From Pseudomonadota bacterium (GTDB taxonomy: Bacteria; Desulfobacterota; Binatia; Binatales; Binataceae), in NCBI GenBank assembly GCA_021323675.1, contig JAJPKP010000040.1, forward strand, positions 62,001-126,000: a DNA stretch of 64,000 nucleotides, written 5' to 3'. The stretch's first letter is position 1, and each line of letters opens with the position of its first letter. Position numbers and translations under genes: made by a program. The notes under the pieces are model-generated. The model was not told the origin of the DNA and did no database searches. It saw nothing but the letters and a program-made list of their open reading frames with translations. Positions 44,765-54,227 of this stretch are shown here, one piece after another.

Positions 44765-45598
44765 ATGGCGCGCGTGCAGGTTATCGACGATCTCGGATTT
44801 CGCGTCGAGATAGAGAGTCCTCCCTCCAGGATCGTCTCGCTCGTCCCGAGCTGGACGGAGACGCTGTTCACACTCGGATTGGGAGACCGTGTTGTCGGCG
44901 TGACAAAATTCTGTGTCGAGCCGGCCGACAAGGTCGCGGCGGTGAGAAAAGTTGGCGGAACCAAGAACCCCGACCTCAAGGCGATCGCGACCCTGGCGCC
45001 CGAGTTGGTGATCGCGAACGCCGAAGAGAACCGGCGCGAGGATGTCGAGCGGATGCGCGCGCAGGGAATGGCAGTGCTCACGACCTATCCGCGCACCGTT
45101 CCGGGCGCGGTCGAGTCGCTGCTGAAAATCGGACGTGCCGCGGCGTGCGAGGTCGAAGCGGACGCGCTTGCGCGCGAAATCACGCGTGTGGTGAGCGAGG
45201 TCGAGGCCGAGATCGGCGTATGGTCCAAACTGCGGCTGCGCGCGTTCTGTCCGATCTGGAAGAAGCCCTGGATGGCGTTCAACGCGGACACGTACGCGCA
45301 TGACGTGCTGCGGATGATGGGGTTCAACAACGTTTTTGCGTCGGCGGGTGAACGCTATCCGGTGACAACCCTGGATGAAGCGATCGAGTTGCGTCCCGAC
45401 GTGGTCCTGCTGCCCGACGAGCCCTACGAATTCAACGAGCGCGACGTGGATGAGTTGCGCGCCGAGCTGCCGGCCGGCCTGGCGCGTCGAGTACTAATCA
45501 TCAGCGGCAAAGATCTGCACTGGTACGGCGTGCACATGATCACGGGGTTGAAAACTCTGGCGAATCGGCTCGCGCGAGTCCGGGCCGCGGTCCTGTAA
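44765..45598 (+). CDS. BtuF-like cobalamin or metal-chelate binding protein, no signal peptide
   Basis: A 277-residue protein of the helical-backbone metal receptor fold. It begins PSRIVSLVPSWTETLFTLGLGDRVVGVTKFC, has VRKVGGTKNPDLKAIATLAPELVI, then HDVLRMMGFNNVFA. These are the segments of BtuF-type binding proteins. Unlike BtuF, the frame begins straight after ATG 44765 with a beta strand and no hydrophobic leader, so a cytoplasmic place seems likely unless the start is elsewhere. No BtuCD transporter is next to it. A family of such proteins without leaders exists in other bacteria with unknown roles. Confidence 0.85.
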   Translation: MARVQVIDDLGFRVEIESPPSRIVSLVPSWTETLFTLGLGDRVVGVTKFCVEPADKVAAVRKVGGTKNPDLKAIATLAPELVIANAEENRREDVERMRAQGMAVLTTYPRTVPGAVESLLKIGRAAACEVEADALAREITRVVSEVEAEIGVWSKLRLRAFCPIWKKPWMAFNADTYAHDVLRMMGFNNVFASAGERYPVTTLDEAIELRPDVVLLPDEPYEFNERDVDELRAELPAGLARRVLIISGKDLHWYGVHMITGLKTLANRLARVRAAVL

Positions 45599-45710
45599 AA
45601 GGTCTGACTGGAATATTCGTCGTCGCTGATGCGGCCTCCGCGGTCAAGGCGCGCATCGGTCGATCGCGTAACCAATTGCGCATACCAGTCAAAGTCACTA
45701 AATCCTTAAA

Positions 45711-45744
45711 GCGCGCCACTTTGGCCCTGGCGCGACTCTTTTTC
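45711..45744 (+). terminator. Rho-independent terminator before the CoA transferase gene
   Basis: CGCGCCA at 45712-45718 pairs with TGGCGCG at 45728-45734 around a nine-base loop, followed by ACTCTTTTTC. It ends the transcript of the BtuF-like gene, just before the next start at 45762. Confidence 0.65.
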
Positions 45745-45761
45745 AGACGGGAGACTCGTTG

Positions 45762-46970
45762 ATGCCGTTACAGCCGCCACTCGCTGGAATCAAGGTTCTG
45801 GACCTGACCAAGCTTGCGCCCGGCCCCTTCTGTACGATGATCCTTGGAGACTTGGGCGCGGATGTGATCAGAGTGGAAGAACCGGGTCCTCCGACCGGGC
45901 GCCGCGCCGAGCAGGCTGGCAAGGCGGGAACCGAGGGACCGGGCGCTTCGTTCGCAAGTTCTCCTTTCAACGCGCTCAACCGCAACAAACGCTCGATAGG
46001 CCTCAATCTGAAAAGCGGACCCGGCAGAGAAGTGTTCCTGCGGATGGTGCAGCGGGCCGACGTGCTCGTGCAGGAATATCGTCCGGGCGTGGCGGAGCGG
46101 CTGGGAATTGGCTACGAGCAGATGGCGATCCGCAATCCCCGAATGATCTATTGCGCGATTACCGGTTATGGACAGGACGGACCCTACCGCAACCTGGTCG
46201 GCCACGACTTGAACTACATCGCGACCGCCGGCGTGCTCTCGATCCTTGGACGTCCGGGACAGTTACCCACCATCCCGCACAACCTGATCGCGGACTACGC
46301 CGCGGGAGGGATGCAAGGGGCGATCGGGATTCTGGCCGCGCTGATGGCGCGCAATCGGACCGGCGGCGGGCAATACGTCGACATTTCGATGATGGATGGT
46401 TCGGTCGCGCTGCTGGCACAAACGTTCTCCAGCTTCTTTGCCAACGGACGGCTGCCGAAGCCAGGCGAGACTCCGCTCGACGGCGCGATACCCAACTACA
46501 ATGTGTACGAGACGAAGGACGGCAAGATCATTACGATTGGAGCGATCGAACCGTGGTTCTTCGCGAACCTTTGCCGCGCGCTTGGCTGCGAAGATTTCAT
46601 CGAGCACGAATACAATTCGGCCAAACGCGCGGAAATCCACGAGTTCTTTACCAGGACCTTCCGGACCCGCACCCGCGATGAATGGTTCGAGATATTGAGC
46701 AAAACCGACATCTGCGTCGGAAAGATGAATACGCTCGATGAAGTCGAGTCGGACCCCCAGGTGCGCGCGCGAAAGATGATCGTCGAGCTGGACGGTCCTG
46801 ACGGGCTCAAGGTGAAGCAGGTTGGTATTTCGGTGAAGCTTTCCGAAACGCCGGGTTCGATTCGGTCGCTTGCTCCAAAACTGGGGCAGCATACGAATGA
46901 GATAATGCGGGACCTTGGCTACTCGGACGCGCAAATCGAGAAATGGCGCCAGGAAGGAGCGATCAAATAG
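45762..46970 (+). CDS. CaiB/BaiF family CoA transferase (copy 3)
   Basis: A 402-residue CoA transferase from the ATG at 45762 (a preceding TTG at 45759 is in frame). Markers are GIKVLDLTKLAPGPFCTMIL, LGADVIRVEEPGPPTG, NRNKRSIGLNLKSG, YGQDGPYRNLVGHDLNYIA and the segment around ADYAAGGMQGAIGI, resembling alpha-methylacyl-CoA racemase (Amacr) subgroup members. The reaction may be racemisation or transfer. It is followed after 51 bases by an FMN-binding protein. Confidence 0.92.
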   Translation: MPLQPPLAGIKVLDLTKLAPGPFCTMILGDLGADVIRVEEPGPPTGRRAEQAGKAGTEGPGASFASSPFNALNRNKRSIGLNLKSGPGREVFLRMVQRADVLVQEYRPGVAERLGIGYEQMAIRNPRMIYCAITGYGQDGPYRNLVGHDLNYIATAGVLSILGRPGQLPTIPHNLIADYAAGGMQGAIGILAALMARNRTGGGQYVDISMMDGSVALLAQTFSSFFANGRLPKPGETPLDGAIPNYNVYETKDGKIITIGAIEPWFFANLCRALGCEDFIEHEYNSAKRAEIHEFFTRTFRTRTRDEWFEILSKTDICVGKMNTLDEVESDPQVRARKMIVELDGPDGLKVKQVGISVKLSETPGSIRSLAPKLGQHTNEIMRDLGYSDAQIEKWRQEGAIK

Positions 46971-47021
46971 CCGCCGGCACTTACGGCGAGACAAGCATGC
47001 CGGCAAGGCGAGGGAATTGAT

Positions 47022-47633
47022 ATGGCAAAGCAGGTTACCAGCGTCGAGGAGCTACGCGAAATCGTGCCGCAGGCCGCCAGGCTGGTCGAATCGAAAATTC
47101 TCGATCATCTCGATGAGCAGGCGGCGGCGTTCCTGAGAGATTCGCCGTTTCTGCTGCTTTGCACTTCCGGTGCGGATGGGCGCATCGATGCGTCTCCGCG
47201 CGGGGACGATCCGGGTTTCGTACGAATCGAGGACGACCGCACGATTCTCCTTCCGGAGCGCCACGGCAACAACCTGGCCTTCAGCCTTCAGAACATCGTC
47301 GAGAACCCCAACGTGGGAATAATCGCGCTGCTGCCGAACGCGGGAGAGACGCTCAGGATCAACGGCAGGGCGGAGATTCTTGCGGATCCCGACTTGCTCC
47401 AGGAACTGGGAGCGCGGGGCAAGCCGGCGATGCTCGCGATCAGGGTCTCGATACAGCGCGCGTATTTTCAATGCGCGCGGTCAGTGCTGCGCGCAAAGCT
47501 CTGGAATCCGCAATCGTGGCCCGCGCCGCGCAAAATCTCTTTCGGCCGGATTATCGCCAGGAGCGCCGGCGTCAACGAAGACATGCAGCGGCAAATCGAT
47601 TCGATGGTCGAGAAGAGCTACAAGACCCTGTGA
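47022..47633 (+). CDS. Pyridoxamine 5'-phosphate oxidase family FMN-binding protein
   Basis: A 203-residue split-barrel protein. The segments FLLLCTSGADGRIDASPRGD and ILLPERHGNNLAFSLQNIVE, then VGIIALLPNAGETLRINGRA, match a subfamily (DR_2398/MSMEG_1061-like) annotated as FMN-dependent. The physiological substrate is unknown. It follows the CoA transferase by 51 bases and precedes the aminotransferase by 68. Confidence 0.88.
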   Translation: MAKQVTSVEELREIVPQAARLVESKILDHLDEQAAAFLRDSPFLLLCTSGADGRIDASPRGDDPGFVRIEDDRTILLPERHGNNLAFSLQNIVENPNVGIIALLPNAGETLRINGRAEILADPDLLQELGARGKPAMLAIRVSIQRAYFQCARSVLRAKLWNPQSWPAPRKISFGRIIARSAGVNEDMQRQIDSMVEKSYKTL

Positions 47634-47701
47634 GCGAGCGGTCGTAGTTCCACGCGGGCGGGTGATTGCCCCATCCCGCAGGCACCATCTATCATTGCGG
47701 T

Positions 47702-49024
47702 ATGCCGCAAACCGACGCGATGTTCATTCGCGGTCCGCACGAGCCGATTGCGATCGAGCGGGCTGAAGGTCCCTGGCTCTACACGCGCGATGGCCGCAAG
47801 ATTCTCGACGGTGGCGCCGGGGCGGTGGTCGTCAATATCGGTCAGGGGCGAGAGGAAATTGCGGAAATCGCGCGGCGAACCATCGCGCGGATCGACTACG
47901 TCCTGCCGGTGTGGACTTCTCCCGAGCGGGAACGGCTGGTCGAGCGCCTGCTCAAATGGACTCCGGCGGGAATCAATCGGTTCTTCTTCACAAGTGGCGG
48001 TTCCGAAGCGAACGAGGCGGCGCTGAAGTTCGCGATTCTGTATCACAAGGTCCGCGGCAAATCGTCGAAGAAAAAGATCATCGGAAGACAGTTCTCCTAT
48101 CACGGGAACACGATCGCGGCGCTTTCCGTCGCGGGAACCGGACGTCGCGCCGACTACGAGCATATTCTGATCGATTGGCCGAAAATTCCGCCTACCTACT
48201 GCTACCGATGCCCGTGGGGCAAAACCTATCCTCAATGCGACATCGACTGCGCATCCGCCCTCGAGCAGAAGATTCAGGAACAGGGCGCCGACTCGATCGC
48301 CGCCTTTATCGCGGAGCCGATGATGGGTTCATCGGGCGGCGCGGTTCCGCCGGTGCGCGAGTATTGGCCAGCAATTCGGGAGATCTGCAGCAAGTACGAC
48401 GTGCTGCTGATCGCCGACGAAGTGATGACCGGATTCGGGCGCACGGGCAGGCGCTTCGCCGTCGATCATTGGGGCGTGGTTCCCGATATCCTGGTGGGCG
48501 GAAAGGGCCTCACCGGAGGCTACATGCCGATGGGGATGTGCGCGGTGCGGGGCGATCTGGTCGAGGAGGTTGAACGAGCCAAGGCCGACTTCATGTTCTA
48601 CACCTACAGCTCGCATCCGGTCGCCTGCGCGGTGGCCGACGGCGTGCTTTCAATCATGGAGCGCGAGCAACTGGTTGAACGATCAGCGCAGATGGGCGCG
48701 AGGCTCGGCTCGCAGTTGCGCGAAGAGCTCTCCGGTCATCCGATGGTCGGCGATATTCGCGGATGCGGACTCTTTTGGGGAGTCGAGCTGGTGCACGATA
48801 AGGCGACCCGGATGCCGTTTGCGCCGGAGAAGAAAGTGACCAATCGCGTGCTTGGCGCGGCCCTGCGGCGAGGGCTGTTCTTCTATCCGGCAAGCGGGAT
48901 GGCGGGGAACGGGCGCGGCGATGCGATGATGCTGACGCCGCCGTTCGTGATCGGCGACCCGGAAATTGACTTCATCGTCCGCACCGCTCGCGATGCGCTT
49001 GAAGATATCAGAGCCACTCTTTGA
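47702..49024 (+). CDS. Class III (PLP) aminotransferase
   Basis: A 440-residue omega-type aminotransferase from the ATG at 47702. PLP features are FFTSGGSEANEAALK, the aromatic residue in FSYHGNTIAALS, the Asp in LLIADEVMTGFGRTG and the Lys in LVGGKGLTGGYMPMG. A cysteine cluster YCYRCPWGKTYPQCDIDC lies at about 161-178, near the active-site side; it is known in some relatives but its role is unclear. The substrate is not evident; beta-amino acid or polyamine donors are typical. An earlier GTG at 47666 is in frame. Confidence 0.9.
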   Translation: MPQTDAMFIRGPHEPIAIERAEGPWLYTRDGRKILDGGAGAVVVNIGQGREEIAEIARRTIARIDYVLPVWTSPERERLVERLLKWTPAGINRFFFTSGGSEANEAALKFAILYHKVRGKSSKKKIIGRQFSYHGNTIAALSVAGTGRRADYEHILIDWPKIPPTYCYRCPWGKTYPQCDIDCASALEQKIQEQGADSIAAFIAEPMMGSSGGAVPPVREYWPAIREICSKYDVLLIADEVMTGFGRTGRRFAVDHWGVVPDILVGGKGLTGGYMPMGMCAVRGDLVEEVERAKADFMFYTYSSHPVACAVADGVLSIMEREQLVERSAQMGARLGSQLREELSGHPMVGDIRGCGLFWGVELVHDKATRMPFAPEKKVTNRVLGAALRRGLFFYPASGMAGNGRGDAMMLTPPFVIGDPEIDFIVRTARDALEDIRATL

Positions 49025-49077
49025 TTCCGCCGCGCCGGACGCGTCGGACTATTTCGTCTCGGAGGAAAAACCATCTG

Positions 49078-49950
49078 ATGGCCGATAGTATCATCGGGCC
49101 CACTTCCCACTATTTCTATTCACAGCGGCTTAAGCTTGACTACGTCGATTGGGGCAACCCCGATCGCCCGCTTCTGGTGCTTGTCCACGGCAGCCGCGAT
49201 CATTGCCGCAACTGGGACTGGGTCGCGCTCAGGCTGCGCGAGCACTTTCACATCATCGCGCCCGACCTGCGCGGCCACGGCGACTCGGATTGGGCGATCG
49301 GCGGCAACTACTCGATGATCGATTACGTGCTTGACCTGGCGCAGTTGATGAGGGCTGTTTCCACCGAGCCGGCTACATTAATCGGCCACTCTCTCGGCGG
49401 CAGCATCGTGCTCCAGTACACGGGAGTCTATCCGCAGGCGGTGCGCAAGGTTGTTTCTATCGAGGGGATGGGTCCGCCGCCGCACATGATCAAGGAGACT
49501 CCGGCCCACGAACGAATGAGCAACTGGATCGGACAGATGCAGGATCTTGCGCGCCGCACGGTTCGTGAGTATCCGTCCATCGACGAAGCGCTGAAGCGGA
49601 TGCGCGAGGCGAATCCGCATCTGAGCAAGGACCAGGCGCTCCATCTGACGATATGGGGAGTGCGCCGCAATGAGAACGGCACCTACTCCTGGAAGTTCGA
49701 CAACTACGTTCACGCAACCTCGCCCTACATGTTCAACCTCAACGATGCGCGCGAGATCTGGGGCCGCATCACATGTCCCACGCTGCTCGTCCGCGGTTCA
49801 GAGTCATGGGTCGGCGACTGGGTCAAAGACGGGCGCTTTTCCGCGTTTCGCAACGCGAAAACGCACACGATCGAAAAAGCCGGACACTGGGTCCATCACG
49901 ATCAACTCGACGAGTTCATGAAAATCGTTGAGCGCTTTCTCGGCATCTAG
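49078..49950 (+). CDS. Alpha/beta hydrolase
   Basis: A 290-residue hydrolase from the ATG at 49078, with GGAGG about a dozen bases upstream. The sequence has LVHGSRDHCRNWDW, IIAPDLRGHGDSDW, the nucleophile Ser in IGHSLGGSIV, and a His in AGHWVHHDQLDEF. An acid residue would lie in the GSESWVGDWVKD region. Esterase or lyase activity is likely; the substrate is unknown. The gene precedes the ClC channel by 36 bases. Confidence 0.9.
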   Translation: MADSIIGPTSHYFYSQRLKLDYVDWGNPDRPLLVLVHGSRDHCRNWDWVALRLREHFHIIAPDLRGHGDSDWAIGGNYSMIDYVLDLAQLMRAVSTEPATLIGHSLGGSIVLQYTGVYPQAVRKVVSIEGMGPPPHMIKETPAHERMSNWIGQMQDLARRTVREYPSIDEALKRMREANPHLSKDQALHLTIWGVRRNENGTYSWKFDNYVHATSPYMFNLNDAREIWGRITCPTLLVRGSESWVGDWVKDGRFSAFRNAKTHTIEKAGHWVHHDQLDEFMKIVERFLGI

Positions 49951-49986
49951 AGCGTATCGCGAAAGGCGGATCGGCGAGGACGAAGG

Positions 49987-52062
49987 ATGAAGCCGCCGGG
50001 GTTCGGGCTGCGCACAGATCAGGTCGAGTACGTGCAGCTAATCCTGCTGTCCGTGCTGGTCGGGATTTTGGGCGCGCTGGGCAACCTGGGATTTCGCGCG
50101 CTGATTCAGCTCGCCACCTGGTTTTTTCAGCGGATTGAATGGAACCTGCTGCAAATCAGCCGGGGCGGCTATTACCACCTGCTAATCCCGATCGTTCTCC
50201 TGAGCGGCGGCGTTTTCATCATGCTGCTCGACCGGGTCTTCCCCGAGGACGTACTGGGATACGGCTTTCCGCATTTCCTCGAGCAGATAAATCTCGGAAG
50301 TGCCCGTATCAAGCGAAGCTGGATGTTCGTGAAGGCGATGGGAGCGGCGCTGTCGCTGGGATGTGGGGCGTCGGTCGGGCGCGAAGGTCCGATCGCCCAG
50401 ATCGGCGGAGCGATCGGCTCAGCGGTCGCGCGACTGCGTCAACTAAGTCCCGACCGGGTCAAAGTGCTGGTGGCGGCGGGAGCGGGCGCCGGAATCGCGA
50501 CTACCTTCAACGCCCCGATTGGCGGCCTGATGTTCGCGCAGGAGATCGTCCTGCTCGGCCACGCCGAACTGGCGAACCTGACCCTATTGATCGTGGCGAC
50601 GACCAGCGCGGTCGTCGTTTCGCGCGCGATCGTCGGGAACGACACCGTCTTTCAGGTGCCGCAGTTCGTGCTACGCAGCTACTGGGAGATGCTCACCTAT
50701 GGCGCGATGGGCGCGACGCTCGGCGTGCTGGGCGCCGGGTTCATCCGCTTTTTCCATTACACCGCGGGCGTCTTTCGCAGGATGAAGGCGCCTGAATGGG
50801 CCAAGCTCGAACTGGGACTCGCGCTGGTCGGCATCATCGCCATCGTCTGGCCGGACAATCTCTCGGACGGCTATCCGGTGATCAACCAGGCGATGGCGGG
50901 CGAGTTCGGGCTCGCGGTGCTCGCGGGGCTGGCGGCCGCAAAATTCGTTGGCGCCAGCATCTCGCTCGGTTCCGGCGTGCCCGGCGGAGTCTTCGGTCCG
51001 ATCTTTTTCATCGGGACGATGGCGGGAGGGACCTTCCAGCGACTGTCGGTGCGGCTGCTGCCTCATTTCACCGGGCCGCGCGGATCGTATTCGCTGGTGG
51101 GACTCGGCGCGTTTCTGGGTGCGACCACGCACGCTCCGCTGACGGCGCTGTTTCTGCTGTTCGAGATGACGCAGGGATATGAGGTCGCTCTGCCCGCTAT
51201 GATCGCCACGGTCACCGCGCTCGTCGTGTCACGCGCAATCGAAAACGAGTCAATCGATACCTACCGGCTGGCGCGCGAGGGTAAGACCCTGCAGATCGGC
51301 AAGGAACGGCTCGCGCTCACCCAGATTCCGGTGAGCGCCGTGATGACCAAGGACGTTGTAATCGTAAACGAAAATACCAGCCTCGCGGATATCCTCCGCA
51401 CCGCCGGAGAGACGGCGCAAACCACCCTGCCGGTGGTTGACAGCGACGGCAACTTGTCCGGCCTCATCGTGACGCGCGATTTGCTGGGCCTGCTGGCAAG
51501 CCACGGCGAGCTGGGTCCGCTCGTGAACGCCTACGACATCGCGGAGGGAAGCTGTCCTGAGATTCTTCCCGAGGAGAATCTTGATGCCGCAAGCCAGATG
51601 ATGGAGCACGAAGGTCTGGATGAGTTGCCGGTGGTGGAGCGGCGGCACGGCGGACCGTTTCTCGGCCTCGTTACGCGCCAGCATATCGCCCTGGCATTGA
51701 ACCGGATCACGGTTTCATTGAGCCCCCTGCCAACTACCATCCGCGAGCAGGCGATTTTCTGGGCGACGGGATATCGCGTGACGCGCATAGAAATTCCTGA
51801 GGCCGCGGCCGGCAGGACGATTCGGGAACTGGACCCGCGCGCACGTTTTTCGGTCACGGTGCTGGCAATCCGCACGGCGGACAATCCCGAAGGCGGATTT
51901 GCGCCGATTGCTCCCGATCACGTGCTGAAGGGCGGCGATTTGATCATTGCGGCGGGCCGCCCCGCCGACATCCGGAGATTTGAACGGGAACTCGAGCAGG
52001 CGGCGGATCGGAAGCCATCAACCGCTGCATCGCCTCAGGCCGTCTCGCGGGGAAAGAGGTAG
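49987..52062 (+). CDS. ClC-family chloride channel/transporter with CBS and TrkA-C domains
   Basis: A 691-residue membrane protein. The ClC core has GREGPIAQIGGAIGS with Glu133 as the gating Glu, and GSGVPGGVFGPIFFIGTMAG as the third signature; the first signature GSGIP is replaced by GYGFPHFLEQ. About ten membrane helices are visible to residue 430. Two CBS motifs follow (VSAVMTKDVVIVNENTSLAD and GSCPEILPEENLD) and the C-terminus resembles TrkA-C (RTIRELDPRARFSVTVLAIR, then LKGGDLIIAAGRPADIRRFE). Regulation by nucleotides or ligands through CBS is likely. It overlaps tail to tail with the PHP gene by 28 bases. Confidence 0.92.
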   Translation: MKPPGFGLRTDQVEYVQLILLSVLVGILGALGNLGFRALIQLATWFFQRIEWNLLQISRGGYYHLLIPIVLLSGGVFIMLLDRVFPEDVLGYGFPHFLEQINLGSARIKRSWMFVKAMGAALSLGCGASVGREGPIAQIGGAIGSAVARLRQLSPDRVKVLVAAGAGAGIATTFNAPIGGLMFAQEIVLLGHAELANLTLLIVATTSAVVVSRAIVGNDTVFQVPQFVLRSYWEMLTYGAMGATLGVLGAGFIRFFHYTAGVFRRMKAPEWAKLELGLALVGIIAIVWPDNLSDGYPVINQAMAGEFGLAVLAGLAAAKFVGASISLGSGVPGGVFGPIFFIGTMAGGTFQRLSVRLLPHFTGPRGSYSLVGLGAFLGATTHAPLTALFLLFEMTQGYEVALPAMIATVTALVVSRAIENESIDTYRLAREGKTLQIGKERLALTQIPVSAVMTKDVVIVNENTSLADILRTAGETAQTTLPVVDSDGNLSGLIVTRDLLGLLASHGELGPLVNAYDIAEGSCPEILPEENLDAASQMMEHEGLDELPVVERRHGGPFLGLVTRQHIALALNRITVSLSPLPTTIREQAIFWATGYRVTRIEIPEAAAGRTIRELDPRARFSVTVLAIRTADNPEGGFAPIAPDHVLKGGDLIIAAGRPADIRRFERELEQAADRKPSTAASPQAVSRGKR

Positions 52063-52703
52063 GGTTTGGCGCGGCCGGCGCGTATTTCCGCGCACAGCTC
52101 CTCGACCGTCGCAACATCCCGTTCGAGTTCGGTCGCGCAGGTCAAAAACCACTTCGCGCTGGCAAAGTGCGCATCGCTTCCCCCGACCGCCGTTACCCCG
52201 AGCTTCAACGCGGCGTCCGCCGCGCGCTCGTTTTCGTGGTCGGAGTTCTGCCCGTTTATCGCCTCGATCGCGCCGAGCGCCGATCCATGCCGCGCCAGCA
52301 GCGCATCGAGCCTCGCGCCGAAGCCGGAGTCACGGAATGGATGAGCGGGAATCGCGACGCCGCCCTCGCCGTGCAGGACTTCGATAAGGTGCTCGCTCCG
52401 GAGCATCCGGCTCGCCAGATCGAACCGGCGGATCACCTCGGCGTTGATGCCGAAGAGCAATAGATGGCCGAGGTCGGTGTCGGCCTCGATGCCTTTGAAC
52501 ACGCGGATGCCGAATCGTTGCGACAGTTCGGCGTACCGGCGGTCGATTTCCGAATCGGTCGGGAACAGCCGGTGCTCGGTGAAGCAGATTGCATCGAGGC
52601 CGTTTTGGCCGCGCGCCGCGAATTCAAGATACTGTTCTGCCGTGACTCTCGAGTCTGCGGAAAGCTCGGTATGAACGTGCAGGTCAACGATCATGGTTTC
52701 CAT
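52035..52703 (-). CDS. PHP-domain metal-dependent phosphoesterase
   Basis: A 222-residue PHP protein. The metal-binding motifs are MIVDLHVHTELSADS, CFTEHRLF, FKGIEADTDLGHLLLF, IPAHPFRD and VGGSDAH. Such enzymes hydrolyse phosphoesters or act as nucleotide phosphatases; no polymerase module is attached. It converges with the ClC gene with a 28-base overlap. An in-frame ATG at 52694 is an alternative start. It lies before the kinase gene on the same strand after a 35-base gap. Confidence 0.9.
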   Translation of the reverse strand: METMIVDLHVHTELSADSRVTAEQYLEFAARGQNGLDAICFTEHRLFPTDSEIDRRYAELSQRFGIRVFKGIEADTDLGHLLLFGINAEVIRRFDLASRMLRSEHLIEVLHGEGGVAIPAHPFRDSGFGARLDALLARHGSALGAIEAINGQNSDHENERAADAALKLGVTAVGGSDAHFASAKWFLTCATELERDVATVEELCAEIRAGRAKPYLFPRETA

Positions 52704-52738
52704 CCGGAGCGATGAAGTAGTTTCGAGTCAACGTGGTG

Positions 52739-54220
52739 CTAGGGGAGGGACAGCGCGTCCCGTACCTGGAGATGATCGACCACGGACACGATTCCTGCGA
52801 CACGAAAGGCAAGCCATCTTATGTTTGCGCGGTCGAAATCGGTAGGAACGGTTCCCCAAACGATCAAGGTGCCGCCGTCGAGCCGAAAGCTGACATCCTT
52901 GTAGCCGTCGGCGTCGAGCTCCTGGCGCAGCGCCTGAAGGCGGGCTGTCGTCGGTACGGGAACATCCGAGGGCATGGAGACATCAGGAACGTCCGGCTGC
53001 TGTTCGATCGTCATCCGGGCTATCAGGCTGGTGACCACGAACGCGGCAGCGAACAGGCCCGCGAAGAGCAGGTAGTAGAAGGACGGATTGCGCCGCCGCG
53101 CGCGCCGGTAGGGGCGGTCGTTCGGGAAGGGCTGCGCGTCGGAAAAATCGCCAAGGGTTACCGTTTCGGCGTCGTGCGATGCGTTTTCCGATCGGAGCAC
53201 GAACGCGACCCGGGTCGCGCAGAACGAACAGAACCGGGAGTCCGAGGGAATCGAACGGCCGCATCGCGGGCACTCGATCTGGGCGTCCGGGGCAACCAGC
53301 ACCGTAGGCGCGGATGCGGCCGAGTTCGCGCCGGGGCCTGGACGAGTTTCCAGTGGCAGGCCCAACTGGATTCGGCGGTTTGCACCGCGAGTTGGAGCCG
53401 GAGCGGAGGACGTGCTCTGGCCCGATTTGATCGCGATCAGGCGATCTCTGAACTCTGCCGCGTCCGCGGGCCGAAACACCGCATCATATTGCAGCGCCTG
53501 GTCGACCAGCTCCGCCAGCGCCGGAGCGGCGTTCGGGCACAGCGATTTGAGCGGCGGGAAGCTGAAGGGCGGTTCTGCGGCAGGATCGCGGCCCGACAGC
53601 GCGTGATGCATCGTCGCGGCCAATGCGTACAGATCGGAACGAAACTCGGCCTTGCCGCGATATTGTTCCGGCGGCGCATAACCTTGCGTGCCGATCATGG
53701 TCGCATTGCTCTGGGGCTGGAACAGGCGCGCGATTCCGAAGTCGATGAGCTTCACCTGGCCGTAGACCGCGAGCATGAGGTTCGACGGCTTGAGATCGCG
53801 GTAGATCACGGGCGGCTCGAGATTGTGCAGGTAGTGGAGCGTATCGCAAACCTGGAGCGCGATGTCGATCACTTCGCGCTCCGGCAGCTTTCCGCCCGCA
53901 TCGCGCAATTTCTGCTCGAGCGTGATCCCGTCGATATACTCCATCACCAGGTAGTGGTGATTGCTTTCGCTGAAGCGATCGAAGACCCGCGGGATGTGCT
54001 CGTTCGAAAGCTGCGCGAGCATGTCCGCCTCGCGCTGAAAGGCGGCAATCGCCTGCTTCTGCATCTCCGGGCTGGTGAAGGAATCGACCATTTCGGCGAG
54101 CGCGGAAGGACGCGCGGCCAGGCGCAGATCTTCGGCGAGATAGACCATCTTCATCCCGCCGCCACCGAGCGGCTTAACGACCCGATAGCGTCCTCCCACG
54201 ATGGTGTTGGGCGAAATCAT
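52739..54220 (-). CDS. Membrane-anchored Ser/Thr kinase-like protein with zinc ribbon and BON-like domain
   Basis: A 493-residue protein. The kinase fold starts at residue 12 (YRVVKPLGGGGMKMVYLAED) and has Glu64 in AFQREADML, the catalytic VIYRDLKPSNLML (Asp142) and LIDFGIARL (Asp160). The beta-3 lysine is missing: the family's AVKEM reads SALAEM, with Ala42 in the place of Lys, and the third glycine of the loop is Lys. A zinc ribbon (CPRCGRSIPSDSRFCSFC), a membrane helix (YYLLFAGLFAAAFVVTSLI) and a C-terminal BON-like region follow. The kinase may be inactive or use another lysine. It is the third gene of an FHA operon, seven bases after the preceding stop. Confidence 0.9.
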   Translation of the reverse strand: MISPNTIVGGRYRVVKPLGGGGMKMVYLAEDLRLAARPSALAEMVDSFTSPEMQKQAIAAFQREADMLAQLSNEHIPRVFDRFSESNHHYLVMEYIDGITLEQKLRDAGGKLPEREVIDIALQVCDTLHYLHNLEPPVIYRDLKPSNLMLAVYGQVKLIDFGIARLFQPQSNATMIGTQGYAPPEQYRGKAEFRSDLYALAATMHHALSGRDPAAEPPFSFPPLKSLCPNAAPALAELVDQALQYDAVFRPADAAEFRDRLIAIKSGQSTSSAPAPTRGANRRIQLGLPLETRPGPGANSAASAPTVLVAPDAQIECPRCGRSIPSDSRFCSFCATRVAFVLRSENASHDAETVTLGDFSDAQPFPNDRPYRRARRRNPSFYYLLFAGLFAAAFVVTSLIARMTIEQQPDVPDVSMPSDVPVPTTARLQALRQELDADGYKDVSFRLDGGTLIVWGTVPTDFDRANIRWLAFRVAGIVSVVDHLQVRDALSLP

Positions 54221-54227
54221 GCCGAGA

